The notes: a model not told the origin generated them from the sequence alone. Numbered from the stretch's first letter, positions 1 through 8,054 are shown. The stretch is 55,430 nt of DNA from Thermodesulfovibrionia bacterium (GCA_030646035.1 JAUSMY010000053.1:1-55430), one strand, 5' to 3'. Translations and numbers: made by a program.

Positions 1-101
1 ACGTGTGCTCTTCCGAACTAAAACAAAATGCAAAAAAACCGGCGCGTTACAAAGAAGCGAATAAAATAAAACGAACCATTTAACCCCCCCCCCCCCCCCC
101 C
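1..101. other. Probable sequencing artefact: adapter tail and C homopolymer
   Basis: The first 16 bases, ACGTGTGCTCTTCCGA, match the 3' part of the Illumina TruSeq read-2 adapter; the next bases (ACT against TCT) differ by one. A-rich sequence follows, then an unbroken run of 18 C at 84-101. This is not credible genomic sequence, so the true upstream region and promoter of the first gene are missing. Confidence 0.8.
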
Positions 102-112
102 ATAAAACTGCA

Positions 113-3007
113 ATGCGCACAGCTAATAAGAGTGTTTTCTACATTGTCGGGATAGGCGCCTCTGCAGGCGGGTTGGAGGCTTTCGAGCAATTCTTTACTA
201 ACATGCCGTCTGACAGCGGCATGGCATTTGTACTGATCCCGCATCTTGCTCCCGAGCATAAGAGCTTGATGGCAGAGCTGCTGCAGCGGAATACGAAGAT
301 GGTCGTCTTGCAGGCTGAAGACGGAATGAAGGCCGATCCGAATTGCGTGTACATCATTCCCCCTGACAGGGATATGGCGATACTGGAAGGGACGCTTCGG
401 CTGCTGGAGCCTGTTGAGCGCAGGGGGCTGCGGCATCCGATAGATTTCTTTTTCCGCACATTGGCCGACGACCAGGGAGAAAAGGCTGTATGTATTGTGC
501 TTTCAGGCACCGGCACCGAAGGAGCTTTAGGGCTGCGCGCGGTAAAAGGAAAAGGCGGACTGGTTATCGTTCAGGATCCGAAGACCACACGGTATGACGG
601 CATGCCTGCCAGCTCCATAGCCACAGGGCTTGTTGACTATATTCTGCCGCCAGACAAGATGCCCGGGCAATTGATGAGTTACATATCTCATGCTTATCCG
701 CATCCTCCCAAACCGGAGGCCAAGGCAGAAAGCAAATTTTCCGAACCCCTGTATAAAATATTTGTGCTGATACGGAACCATACCGGGCATGATTTTTCAC
801 TCTATAAACAGAATACCATCCTGCGCAGAATAGAAAAGCGAATGGCAATTCTCCAGGTCGAAAGCATGGCCGATTATGTCACTTATCTCCGCAGCAATTC
901 TCATGAGATCGAACTGCTCTTCAGCGAGCTTCTGATAAGAGTCACTAACTTCTTCAGAGACCGCGAAGCGTTTGAGATGATCAAAGAGAAGGCGCTGCCG
1001 CTCCTTTTCAAAGACCGAGCTCCCGGGCAGCCGGTGCGTATCTGGATACCGGCATGCTCGACCGGCGAAGAGGCATATTCCGTAGCCATTATCGTTCAGG
1101 AATATATGAGCACGCTGAAAGAAAAATACAAAGTGCAGATCTTTGCTACTGATATCGACAGAGAGGCGATCGATATGGCGCGCACCGGCCTGTATCCCAA
1201 CAGCATTGCGATAGATGTATCTAATGAGAGGCTGAACCGCTTCTTCATCAAAAAAACCTCCGGTTATAAGATCAGGGAAGAGATCAGGCAGATGATCGTC
1301 TTTGCCGTGCAGGATATCGCCAAAGACCCGCCTTTCACGCAGCTGCATATGATAAGCTGCAGAAATGTTCTTATCTATTTTAATGCCGAGTTGCAGAAGA
1401 AGGTTATCCCCATGTTCCATTACTCATTGAAGCCCGGAGGCATTCTCTGTTTGGGAACTTCTGAAACCATAGGGGACCATGCCGGCATGTTTTCAACTCT
1501 TCACGCTAAATGGAAGATATTCAGGGCAAAGGGGACAGAGGCTATTCATGCATCTCCCTTTGAGTTAAGCACAGCGGCAGCGCCCGTACGGGCCGCCGGG
1601 CCGGAAGCGGCACCTGTCATAAAGAAGCGCGAAGAGGTAAACATGGGGGCGTTAGCCGAAAAGATCATTATGTACCACCACGCGCCGCCCTTTGTGATCG
1701 TTAACGATAAAGGAGATATCCTCTATTTTTACGGAAAGACCAACAGGTATCTCGAGCCCCATTCCGGAAAAGCGAGCCTTAATATTATCGAAATGGCGCA
1801 CGAAGACATAAGGCTGGACCTGAGAGCCGCCCTCCGCAAAGCGGTTACACTGGGGAAAGACATAACTGTTGACGGGCTGCAGGTAAAGGCAAACGGCGGT
1901 CTCCATACCATTAACCTGGAAGTGCGGCAGCCCGGCCCTCTGCAGGGCCTGCTTATGATTGTGTTCAAGGAGATCACACTGCCCAAAGGACAAAAAGCAG
2001 AAAAGGCTATCCCGCCTTCGCTGAAGATGAAACGGCACGTTGCTGAACTGGAACACGAGCTGAGTGCGGCAAAGGAGCAGCTCCAGACCATTATAGAAGA
2101 ACTTGAAACCACGAATCAGGAACTCAGATCGACAAATGAGGAACTGCAGTCATCGAACGAGGAACTGCAAAGCACCATTGAAGAGATGGATACATCAAAA
2201 GAGGAGCTCCAGTCGGTTAATGAGGAGCTTACGACGATCAACGCGGAATTGCAGCTTAAGATGGATGAGGCATCCACGGCAAATGATGATCTAAACAATC
2301 TTATCACCGGCACGCAGATCGCCACTATCTTTCTGGACAATTGCCTGCGTATAAAACGCTTTACACCGGCAACGGTCAATGTGCTCAATCTTGTGGATAC
2401 AGATGTCGGACGCCCTATCGGAGATTTTTCTTTAAAGCTGGACTATCCTGAACTGAAGAAAGATATTGAGAATACGTTGAAGATGCTCACCTTGAACGAG
2501 AGGGTGGTTAGACACCATGAAGGCCTATGGTACATGACACGGATACTGCCTTACCGGACCACGGGGAATGTCATTGACGGGGCGGTTATCACCTTTATTG
2601 ATATTACCGCGCAGAAAAATGCCGAAGAAGCACAGAAGGATGCACTCGCCTATGCCGAAGGCATTGTTGAAACTGTGCGGGAGCCGCTTATTGTTCTTGA
2701 CGAGGGGCTGCGTGTGATAACGGCAAACAAGTCGTTCTATCAGACATTCAAGATGTCGCAAAGTGATGTTGAGAAGAAACGTATTTATGATCTTGGCAAC
2801 CGGCAGTGGGACATACCTGCGCTCAGGGAGCTTCTGGAGAAGATACTTCCCAAGAACTCGCAGTTTGAGGATTTTGAGGTTGAGCATGACTTTCAGGATA
2901 TCGGCTGCAAAAAAATGCTGCTCAACGCCAGCAGGATCCATGAGCACGGCAAACAGACCCAAATGATCCTCCTTGCTATAGAGGACATCACAGGGAGAAA
3001 GAAGTAA
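113..3007 (+). CDS. CheB-CheR fusion protein with PAS domains
   Basis: A 964-residue signalling fusion without a receiver domain. Residues about 8-190 are a CheB-type methylesterase: nucleophile motif GIGASAGG (Ser17) and the PHLAPEH histidine. The third triad position reads GTGTEGALG, with Glu where the family normally has Asp. Residues about 215-480 are a CheR-type SAM methyltransferase with ACSTGEEAYS and the late motif SCRNVLIYF. A linker follows, then a long Glu/Leu/Gln-rich coiled coil (about 645-735) with heptads such as STNEELQSSNEEL. Then come a PAS domain and a final PAS module of the kind repeated in the downstream kinases. The start is the first ATG after the artefactual left end; no Shine-Dalgarno can be judged. 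CheB-CheR-PAS proteins are known as chemotaxis-like or stress-signalling hubs. Its position directly before the sigma-54 activator suggests it acts on that pathway, which is inference. Confidence 0.93.
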   Translation: MRTANKSVFYIVGIGASAGGLEAFEQFFTNMPSDSGMAFVLIPHLAPEHKSLMAELLQRNTKMVVLQAEDGMKADPNCVYIIPPDRDMAILEGTLRLLEPVERRGLRHPIDFFFRTLADDQGEKAVCIVLSGTGTEGALGLRAVKGKGGLVIVQDPKTTRYDGMPASSIATGLVDYILPPDKMPGQLMSYISHAYPHPPKPEAKAESKFSEPLYKIFVLIRNHTGHDFSLYKQNTILRRIEKRMAILQVESMADYVTYLRSNSHEIELLFSELLIRVTNFFRDREAFEMIKEKALPLLFKDRAPGQPVRIWIPACSTGEEAYSVAIIVQEYMSTLKEKYKVQIFATDIDREAIDMARTGLYPNSIAIDVSNERLNRFFIKKTSGYKIREEIRQMIVFAVQDIAKDPPFTQLHMISCRNVLIYFNAELQKKVIPMFHYSLKPGGILCLGTSETIGDHAGMFSTLHAKWKIFRAKGTEAIHASPFELSTAAAPVRAAGPEAAPVIKKREEVNMGALAEKIIMYHHAPPFVIVNDKGDILYFYGKTNRYLEPHSGKASLNIIEMAHEDIRLDLRAALRKAVTLGKDITVDGLQVKANGGLHTINLEVRQPGPLQGLLMIVFKEITLPKGQKAEKAIPPSLKMKRHVAELEHELSAAKEQLQTIIEELETTNQELRSTNEELQSSNEELQSTIEEMDTSKEELQSVNEELTTINAELQLKMDEASTANDDLNNLITGTQIATIFLDNCLRIKRFTPATVNVLNLVDTDVGRPIGDFSLKLDYPELKKDIENTLKMLTLNERVVRHHEGLWYMTRILPYRTTGNVIDGAVITFIDITAQKNAEEAQKDALAYAEGIVETVREPLIVLDEGLRVITANKSFYQTFKMSQSDVEKKRIYDLGNRQWDIPALRELLEKILPKNSQFEDFEVEHDFQDIGCKKMLLNASRIHEHGKQTQMILLAIEDITGRKK

Positions 3008-3048
3008 TGGGGCTGACAATCAAAACATCGAACCGGAGAAGATAGAGC

Positions 3049-4752
3049 ATGGAAAAAAAGATCAAGAATTTCGCAAAGCTTCGCAAAGAAGCAGAAGAGC
3101 GGCTGAAGCAGCAGACAGAAAGGCTGAAGAGCATCTCTATGCAGGATGTGAAAACCCTTGCTCATGAACTCGCAACACACCAGATAGAGCTGGAGATGCA
3201 GAATGAAGAGATGCGCAGGGCGCAGGAGGAACTCGAAGCTTCACGGAGCAGGTATGTCGACCTGTATGATGCGGCGCCGATCGGCTATTTCACTTTTGAC
3301 AAGAACGGCGTTATAGTTGAAGTCAACCTTACAGGCGCCGCACTTTTGGGTGTTGACCGTCAGCGTTTAATAAACAAGCCGTTATCAGCATTTGTCATTA
3401 AAGAGGACTTGAACATCTTCAGGGAGTACCTCATGGAGACGCTGAAAATAGAGGCTTGCCTGATCAGTGAAATATGGCTAAAGAGAAAAGACGGCTCTGT
3501 AATCTTTGTCCGGTTACAAAGCGTAGCTGTGAAGGACTGCTCAGCTATTTCAGCTTGTTGCCGCACCGCGATAAGCGACATCACAATTCGTAAAGAGGCA
3601 GAGGAGGAGCTGCGGAAGGTATATGTTGAGCTGGACCTGCGCGTTAAGGAACGGACAAAAGATCTGGTTAATGTAAATCAGCAACTCTTGCTGGAAATAG
3701 AAGAACGCAAAAAAGCAGAGGGGTCGCTGCTACAGGCGCTCAATGAAGTCAAGCAGTTAAAAGATCTGCTGCGCGAAGAGAATCTCTACCTTCGTGAAGA
3801 GGTCGATCTGGTACACTCACATAAACAGATTGTCGGCAATAGTGAAGTAGTCAGGAGCGTTTTAAAGCAGATAGAACAGGTTGCTGGAACAGAGTCAACG
3901 GTCGTGATACAGGGGGAGACAGGCACCGGAAAGGAATTGGTGGCAAATGCCATCCATGGCATGAGTTCAAGAAAGGACCGGCTCATGATCAAGATCAACT
4001 GTGCCGCCCTGCCGCCGACGCTCATAGAAAGTGAACTCTTCGGCAGGGAGAAGGGCGCTTTTACCGGCTCGCTGTCAAAGCAGTTAGGCCGTTTTGAACT
4101 TGCGAATGCTTCAACTATTTTCCTGGATGAGATAGACTCACTGCCGCTGGAACTTCAGGCAAAGCTGCTTCGGGTGCTTGAGAGCGGAGAGTTTGAGCGC
4201 CTCGGCAGCTCCCAGACCATGAAGGTCGACGTCAGGATAATTTCGGCTACGAACTGCGATCTTGGCAAGGCTGTCTTTGATGGCAGGTTCAGGGAAGACC
4301 TTTACTATCGCCTGAACGTCTTTCAGATCATCGTGCCGCCTCTGCGTGAGCGCCCCGAGGATATATTGCCGCTCATATGGTCTTTTGTGCAGGAGTTCAG
4401 CAAGAGGATGGGCAAGCGTATCGAATCAATACCTCAGAAGAGTGTTGAAGCTTTGCAAAGTTATCCCTGGCCGGGCAACGTAAGAGAGCTGAAGAATGTT
4501 GTTGAACGCGCGATGATCATCACCACCGGGCCTGTGCTGCTTCTGGATATACCAAAGATCGCGCAGTCAAGCGCAAATCATTCTGAGACTCTTGAAGGAT
4601 CAGAGAAACGGCACATCATCGAGGCGCTGAACACCACCGGATGGAAGGTAAGCGGCAAGGACGGCGCGGCAAAGATCCTGGGCATCAATCCAAAGACGCT
4701 TGAATCGAGGATGCAAAAGCTGGGCATCCAGAGAAATAAGAAAAATGCCTGA
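3049..4752 (+). CDS. PAS-containing sigma-54-dependent transcriptional activator (enhancer-binding protein)
   Basis: A 567-residue activator. An N-terminal coiled coil (about 5-66) leads to a PAS domain (about 68-182), a second coiled coil (about 183-255), the AAA+ sigma-54 interaction domain (about 262-485) and a Fis-type helix-turn-helix (about 517-563). Walker A is GETGTGKE (289-296) and Walker B is IFLDEID (357-363). The loop that contacts sigma-54 reads GAFTGS (336-341) instead of the usual GAFTGA. There is no receiver domain, so control should come through the PAS domain or partner proteins rather than phosphorylation. The start ATG has an upstream GGAGAAG in GAACCGGAGAAGATAGAGC. Three sigma-54 promoters with paired palindromes lie downstream in this window; this is the only sigma-54 activator present, so it is the obvious candidate regulator, by inference. 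Its end overlaps the next gene by 8 bases. Confidence 0.95.
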   Translation: MEKKIKNFAKLRKEAEERLKQQTERLKSISMQDVKTLAHELATHQIELEMQNEEMRRAQEELEASRSRYVDLYDAAPIGYFTFDKNGVIVEVNLTGAALLGVDRQRLINKPLSAFVIKEDLNIFREYLMETLKIEACLISEIWLKRKDGSVIFVRLQSVAVKDCSAISACCRTAISDITIRKEAEEELRKVYVELDLRVKERTKDLVNVNQQLLLEIEERKKAEGSLLQALNEVKQLKDLLREENLYLREEVDLVHSHKQIVGNSEVVRSVLKQIEQVAGTESTVVIQGETGTGKELVANAIHGMSSRKDRLMIKINCAALPPTLIESELFGREKGAFTGSLSKQLGRFELANASTIFLDEIDSLPLELQAKLLRVLESGEFERLGSSQTMKVDVRIISATNCDLGKAVFDGRFREDLYYRLNVFQIIVPPLRERPEDILPLIWSFVQEFSKRMGKRIESIPQKSVEALQSYPWPGNVRELKNVVERAMIITTGPVLLLDIPKIAQSSANHSETLEGSEKRHIIEALNTTGWKVSGKDGAAKILGINPKTLESRMQKLGIQRNKKNA

Positions 4753-6238
4753 CAGATCAGGCCCCGCCTTATCCACATATTTTATTTTAGGGCTTATAGT
4801 TGCCGCTGGATTCCTTCTGAGAATATATAAGTTATCCTCTCAGAGCATATGGCTGGACGAAGCTTACTCCATATATCACAGCCAACAGGATTTCATACAT
4901 GTTGTAAATTTAAAAGACCTTTCTCCGCCGCTTTATTATCTCCTGCTTCATTTTTGGATCAAGCTCACAGGTACCTCAGCGTTCTCAATAAGGCTGCTCT
5001 CTGTATTCTTCGGGACTGCTTCTATTTATTTCATCTATTTATCAGGCGCACATATTTTCAATAAGAAAGTAGGAATATATTCTGCCCTTTTAGTTGCTGT
5101 TTCTCCGGTGCATGTTTACTTTTCACAGGAGGCAAGGACATATTCTCTCTTTTTTTCGCTGACATTATTGTCAATGTATTTTTACTCTAAGTTGAACAAA
5201 GCTGCATCGAAGTGGATCATTGCCGGATATTTAATAAGCACTGTTTTTCTCATATACTCACATCTGTATGGTTTACTGATCGTCCTCGTACAGAACCTGC
5301 ATCAATTTATTGTAAACAGGTTCAGGCTTTCAAAGGAAGTGAAGGCATGGGCCTTGCTGCAATTAATCGTCCTCATGTTTTATATCCCAAGGATGATCCA
5401 GCTCCCCGGCATAATCTCGGATAATTATCATTCCTGGATCTCAAGGCCGTCGTTTCTGCAATTAACTTACATCATGTATAATCTTTTTTCAGGAGCTGTG
5501 TTCTCATTCTATGGATTAGCATTAATGCTGATATGCTCTTTGCTGGTGCTTAGGTATAAATTCGAAAGAAATACCTTTTTCCCACTCTGGATATTGATAC
5601 CCATTTTAGTCCCCTTCACTTATTCCTTATTGTTTACTCCGGTCTTTATCCCAAAGTACATTTATTTTGTCTCTTTTCCTTTATACATAATAGCTTCCCG
5701 GTCAATCTTCGGAATGAAGGCAGAGATCAGGCCGGTACTTATTTCAGCATTGATAGTTTTATCTATTGCCGCATTGCTTGTGCAGCAGAATAAAACAACA
5801 AAAGATCCCTGGAATAAAGCCGCTGAATATATTCAGGCGAGTGGCCGGAAAGAGGATAAAGTGATAATTATGGCTTCGTATGAGATACTGCCGTTCTCAT
5901 ATTATTTCGATCAGGGATGTTTTCATAGTGACGATTTATACGCATGCTCTAATGAAAATGGAATATCCCCGGTTGATTCTCTTGAGGAGGTAAAAAAAAT
6001 AGATAAGAATGATTTCTGGCTCATAGTTTCCCGCGGGGCATATAACTCGGAAACCCGGGATGTGCTGAAATATGTCAGCGACAATTATACTGAAACAGAG
6101 TCCATGGAATACATATTGAATCACAATTCGGAATTAGTGAACAAACTATACAAATATTTTGAGCAAAAGGGTTTGATACACCTTGAGTTCAATAGAATAA
6201 AGATAGCGCATTTTCAGAAGAAAGAGGATGGCGCTTAA
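4745..6238 (+). CDS. GT39-type membrane glycosyltransferase
   Basis: A 497-residue polytopic protein of the GT-C fold (PMT/ArnT-like, glycosyltransferase family 39). The first transmembrane helix (about 11-30) is followed by the luminal acidic motif WLDEAYS (Asp38-Glu39), the expected catalytic site. Further on, LSPPLYYLLLHFW is also typical, with many hydrophobic segments to about residue 350 and a soluble C-terminal domain. The family moves sugars from polyprenyl-phosphate donors to proteins or lipids in the outer leaflet of the inner membrane. The ATG at 4745 is chosen over an in-frame ATG at 4700 because the latter lies deep inside the preceding gene. The 8-base overlap with the activator stop codon suggests translational coupling. 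Acceptor and donor cannot be told from the sequence. Confidence 0.85.
   Translation: MPDRSGPALSTYFILGLIVAAGFLLRIYKLSSQSIWLDEAYSIYHSQQDFIHVVNLKDLSPPLYYLLLHFWIKLTGTSAFSIRLLSVFFGTASIYFIYLSGAHIFNKKVGIYSALLVAVSPVHVYFSQEARTYSLFFSLTLLSMYFYSKLNKAASKWIIAGYLISTVFLIYSHLYGLLIVLVQNLHQFIVNRFRLSKEVKAWALLQLIVLMFYIPRMIQLPGIISDNYHSWISRPSFLQLTYIMYNLFSGAVFSFYGLALMLICSLLVLRYKFERNTFFPLWILIPILVPFTYSLLFTPVFIPKYIYFVSFPLYIIASRSIFGMKAEIRPVLISALIVLSIAALLVQQNKTTKDPWNKAAEYIQASGRKEDKVIIMASYEILPFSYYFDQGCFHSDDLYACSNENGISPVDSLEEVKKIDKNDFWLIVSRGAYNSETRDVLKYVSDNYTETESMEYILNHNSELVNKLYKYFEQKGLIHLEFNRIKIAHFQKKEDGA
4749..4760. promoter_or_regulatory. UAS-like imperfect palindrome
   Basis: CTGACAGATCAG overlaps the stop codon of the sigma-54 activator gene. 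It resembles the 12-bp palindromes before the three sigma-54 promoters and is the exact reverse complement of the site at 7608-7619. No sigma-54 promoter follows within a few hundred bases, so it may be fortuitous or an autoregulatory site. Confidence 0.25.
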
Positions 6239-6275
6239 GAGGGGAGCTGATTCTTAGATAGTATCAATATAATTC

Positions 6276-6287
6276 CTGACATGTCAG
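6276..6287. promoter_or_regulatory. Upstream activator palindrome, promoter 1, distal site
   Basis: CTGACATGTCAG is a perfect 12-bp palindrome. Its centre is 19 bp from that of the proximal palindrome, about two helical turns, suiting cooperative binding of activator dimers on one DNA face. The same sequence recurs at 7643-7654. Confidence 0.7.
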
Positions 6288-6294
6288 CATACTT

Positions 6295-6306
6295 CTGATA
6301 TATCAG
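6295..6306. promoter_or_regulatory. Upstream activator palindrome, promoter 1, proximal site
   Basis: CTGATATATCAG is a perfect 12-bp palindrome, found identically at 7662-7673 and twice at 18085-18115. Its centre is 107.5 bp from the GG of the downstream -24 element, a normal distance for sigma-54 enhancer sites. Confidence 0.72.
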
Positions 6307-6406
6307 AAACCTGCAATTTTTTATTGTCTCATTTTTCCTCACAGCTTTTTCTGAAATCTCAATGTTCTCAACATGATAGAGAATACGATCCTATCAACGG
6401 CACTCC

Positions 6407-6421
6407 TGGCACAGATTCTGC
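6407..6421 (+). promoter_or_regulatory. Sigma-54 promoter 1 (-24/-12), before PRC-barrel gene
   Basis: TGGCACAGATTCTGC has the invariant GG and GC separated by 10 bases and matches the TGGCAC-N5-TTGC consensus at all but one position. The predicted start is near 6433, giving a leader of about 150 bases. A conserved block, AATGTTCTCAACATGATAG, begins 47 bp before the GG, in the same place as in the other two promoters. The 6239-6586 stretch holds only these control elements and a leader hairpin. Confidence 0.82.
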
Positions 6422-6466
6422 AATGAATAAGACTGAAAGACAAATTGACAGTGCGGTTGATATTCA

Positions 6467-6494
6467 CTGATAACAAAATTCAGCAGGTTATCAG
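6467..6494 (+). other. Leader hairpin of promoter 1 transcript
   Basis: CTGATAAC and GTTATCAG form a perfect 8-bp stem around a 12-base loop in the 5' leader. A strong Shine-Dalgarno-like AAAAAGGAGG follows at about 6500-6509, but no convincing reading frame begins after it. Function unknown. Confidence 0.4.
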
Positions 6495-6586
6495 ATGATT
6501 AAAAAGGAGGTTTGCATACTGAAAAGATATTGATCGGCTTAACTCGTAATTTGACAACATAACCTAAAAAAACAAAGGAGAAGAAG

Positions 6587-7063
6587 ATGAAAAAACTTAC
6601 ATCAATAATTGCAATGAACATTATCGCTTTAGTCCTCGTAGTAACAGGCGCGTTTGCCGCTGATATGATGAATGACAGAAGCGCAACCACACAATGGGCA
6701 AGCAATCTGATCGGGACCACTGTTAAAAACCTTCAGGGAGAAACTCTGGGGACTATCACAGACCTGACGATCAGCAACAACATAGTTACATTCGCGGTCA
6801 TTACACACGGCGGCGCGCTTGCAATAGGAGATAAACTTATACCGGTGCCAATGAACGCCCTGAAGATCACCGATAATAAGAACGCGACTCTTGATGCCAG
6901 CAAAGAGAAGCTCGCAACTGCCCCGAATTATGAAAAGAACAGCAAACAATGGCCTGACTTTTCAAATCGTAAATATGCTGAAGATACATATAGATTCTAC
7001 GGCGTAGAGCTCTATTGGGAAGCAAGCGACATGGAACATATGATGGAAAAAGAAGCTAAGTAA
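6587..7063 (+). CDS. Secreted PRC-barrel domain protein
   Basis: A 158-residue protein with a signal peptide (about 1-23, ending GAFAA). A PRC-barrel fold follows (about 38-105), recognisable from the pattern LIGTTVKNLQGETLGTITDL and the later GDKLIPVPMNAL. The C-terminal 50 residues are aromatic and charged (YRFYGVELYWEA). PRC-barrel proteins occur in RNA processing, photosynthesis and, as exported stand-alone forms, in stress-related gene groups of environmental bacteria; the precise role is unknown. ATG follows AAAGGAGAAGAAG, a strong Shine-Dalgarno. It is the first gene after sigma-54 promoter 1, so it is probably induced by the local activator. Confidence 0.85.
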   Translation: MKKLTSIIAMNIIALVLVVTGAFAADMMNDRSATTQWASNLIGTTVKNLQGETLGTITDLTISNNIVTFAVITHGGALAIGDKLIPVPMNALKITDNKNATLDASKEKLATAPNYEKNSKQWPDFSNRKYAEDTYRFYGVELYWEASDMEHMMEKEAK

Positions 7064-7105
7064 ATACATTAGTGATAAAGCTGTAAGATCCGTATAGGTC
7101 GTTCA

Positions 7106-7136
7106 GGCAGCCATTGGTCAACCAGTGGCTGCCTTT
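7106..7136 (+). terminator. Strong hairpin, possible terminator or processing site
   Basis: GGCAGCCATTGG and CCAGTGGCTGCC form a 12-bp stem (one G-U pair) around a four-base loop, followed by only three T. It lies between the PRC-barrel and cyclic-nucleotide genes and may reduce read-through or stabilise the upstream mRNA. Confidence 0.5.
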
Positions 7137-7155
7137 GAATGATATAGGAGATAAC

Positions 7156-7611
7156 ATGGACGATATATTTAAAAGCCTCTATGCCTGCATGAAAGAAGGG
7201 GACAGCTTATTCAATTTTCTAAGTGATGAAGATATCAGGAACCTGTCTGCTTTCTTTGAAATTAAGAGTATACTTGCAGGCGGGATGTTATGGAAAAAAG
7301 AAGACCCTTACGATTACATAGCATTTATTGTTTCAGGCAGTGTGGAGATAAAGAAAGAGACAGAGTTCGAGGGAAGGGAACTGGTCGTTGGCATATACAG
7401 CAAGGGCGCATTATGTATTCTTGACGAAAGCCTCAGGGCAGTTACGGCAGAGGCAACTGAAGATGTAACTCTTGCGATCATTACTCAGAAGAACCTGGAT
7501 AAACTGATCGAAACAAATCCTAAATTGGGAGCAGATCTCTTAAAGGGTATGCTGCATACCGTATCGTTTCGTTTAAGAAAGTCCATTGACCGCCTCGCAG
7601 TCTTTTTCTGA
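7156..7611 (+). CDS. Cyclic nucleotide-binding domain protein without DNA-binding domain
   Basis: A 151-residue protein that is essentially a single cNMP-binding (Crp-type effector) beta-roll. DPYDYIAFIVSGSVEI, LVVGIYSKGALCILDES and the following helix match the fold. The classic phosphate-binding cassette Arg is not obvious, since the corresponding segment reads GALCILDESLRA, so ligand binding is uncertain. There is no helix-turn-helix after the roll, unlike Crp/Fnr regulators, so a protein-level sensor or partner role is likelier than DNA binding. The ATG at 7156 is preferred over 7114 because AGGAG sits 6-7 bases before it and the extra N-terminus would be encoded by the hairpin region. 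Likely in the sigma-54 promoter 1 unit. Confidence 0.75.
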   Translation: MDDIFKSLYACMKEGDSLFNFLSDEDIRNLSAFFEIKSILAGGMLWKKEDPYDYIAFIVSGSVEIKKETEFEGRELVVGIYSKGALCILDESLRAVTAEATEDVTLAIITQKNLDKLIETNPKLGADLLKGMLHTVSFRLRKSIDRLAVFF

Positions 7612-7619
7612 TCTGTCAG
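7608..7619. promoter_or_regulatory. UAS-like imperfect palindrome upstream of promoter 2
   Basis: CTGATCTGTCAG overlaps the stop codon of the preceding gene. Its centre is 35 bp before the distal palindrome of promoter 2. It may be a third, weaker activator site. Confidence 0.35.
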
Positions 7620-7642
7620 ACCTGAAGTAGACATAAAAATTC

Positions 7643-7654
7643 CTGACATGTCAG
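7643..7654. promoter_or_regulatory. Upstream activator palindrome, promoter 2, distal site
   Basis: CTGACATGTCAG, identical to the distal site of promoter 1, with a centre 19 bp before the proximal site. Confidence 0.7.
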
Positions 7655-7661
7655 CACCCTC

Positions 7662-7673
7662 CTGATATATCAG
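7662..7673. promoter_or_regulatory. Upstream activator palindrome, promoter 2, proximal site
   Basis: CTGATATATCAG, with its centre 107.5 bp before the promoter GG, exactly as in promoters 1 and 3. Confidence 0.72.
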
Positions 7674-7773
7674 AACCCTGCATTTTTTTAAATTATCATT
7701 CCCTCGTCATAGCCTTCCGTAAACATCAATGTTTTCAAGAGGATAGGGTCTCCTGCCATATTAATAACAATCC

Positions 7774-7788
7774 TGGCACACATTCTGC
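7774..7788 (+). promoter_or_regulatory. Sigma-54 promoter 2 (-24/-12), before microprotein cluster
   Basis: TGGCACACATTCTGC has GG and GC 10 bases apart. The predicted start is near 7800, giving a leader of about 90 bases before the first microprotein. A block related to the other two promoters starts at 7728, again 47 bp before the GG. Confidence 0.82.
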
Positions 7789-7889
7789 TATTCAATATAT
7801 AGCAAACAGCAAAGCATCTTCACAATGGATGTAATAGGTGTTAAAATTATTTCATTAAACAAAAACGAGTTAATGAAAGGAGGGTAAAA

Positions 7890-7964
7890 ATGGGATTCGT
7901 CATCGGAGTTCTGGTTGTGGTAGCTTTAGTTTTCGGAATCATGTATTTAGCGAAGCGCACATAA
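7890..7964 (+). CDS. 24-residue single-helix microprotein, copy 1
   Basis: A very short gene with an excellent ribosome-binding site (AAAGGAGGGTAAAA before ATG). The peptide begins MGFVIGVLVV, is hydrophobic throughout and ends YLAKRT. It should form one transmembrane helix with the basic C-terminus in the cytoplasm by the positive-inside rule. Two near-identical copies follow at 7980 and 8802, each with its own strong Shine-Dalgarno, so conservation at three loci supports real translation. It is the first gene after sigma-54 promoter 2. I recognise no named family. Candidate roles are a small regulator of a membrane complex, a stress peptide or a type I toxin-like peptide; none can be chosen from sequence alone. 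Confidence 0.75.
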   Translation: MGFVIGVLVVVALVFGIMYLAKRT

Positions 7965-7979
7965 AAAAAGGAGGGTAAA

Positions 7980-8054
7980 ATGGATTTTGTCATTGGAATT
8001 CTGGTTATTGTAGCTTTAGTCTTTGGGATCATGTATTTAATGCAGCGGACATAA
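7980..8054 (+). CDS. 24-residue single-helix microprotein, copy 2
   Basis: Starts 15 bases after the stop of copy 1, with GGAGGGTAAA before ATG. The peptide begins MDFVIGILVI and ends YLMQRT. Compared with copy 1 it has Asp for Gly at position 2, Ile for Val at positions 7 and 10, and MQ for AK at positions 21-22. Many of the base changes fall at third codon positions (for example GTC/GTC, ATC/ATT, GTT/GTC), suggesting selection on the peptide. Predicted to be a single membrane-spanning helix with a short basic tail. Confidence 0.76.
   Translation: MDFVIGILVIVALVFGIMYLMQRT

Noticed and set aside
797-1420. Long minus-strand frame of 207 codons opposite the CheB-CheR gene
   Set aside because: It lies wholly inside a clear coding gene, has no family signature and no ribosome-binding site; it is a shadow.
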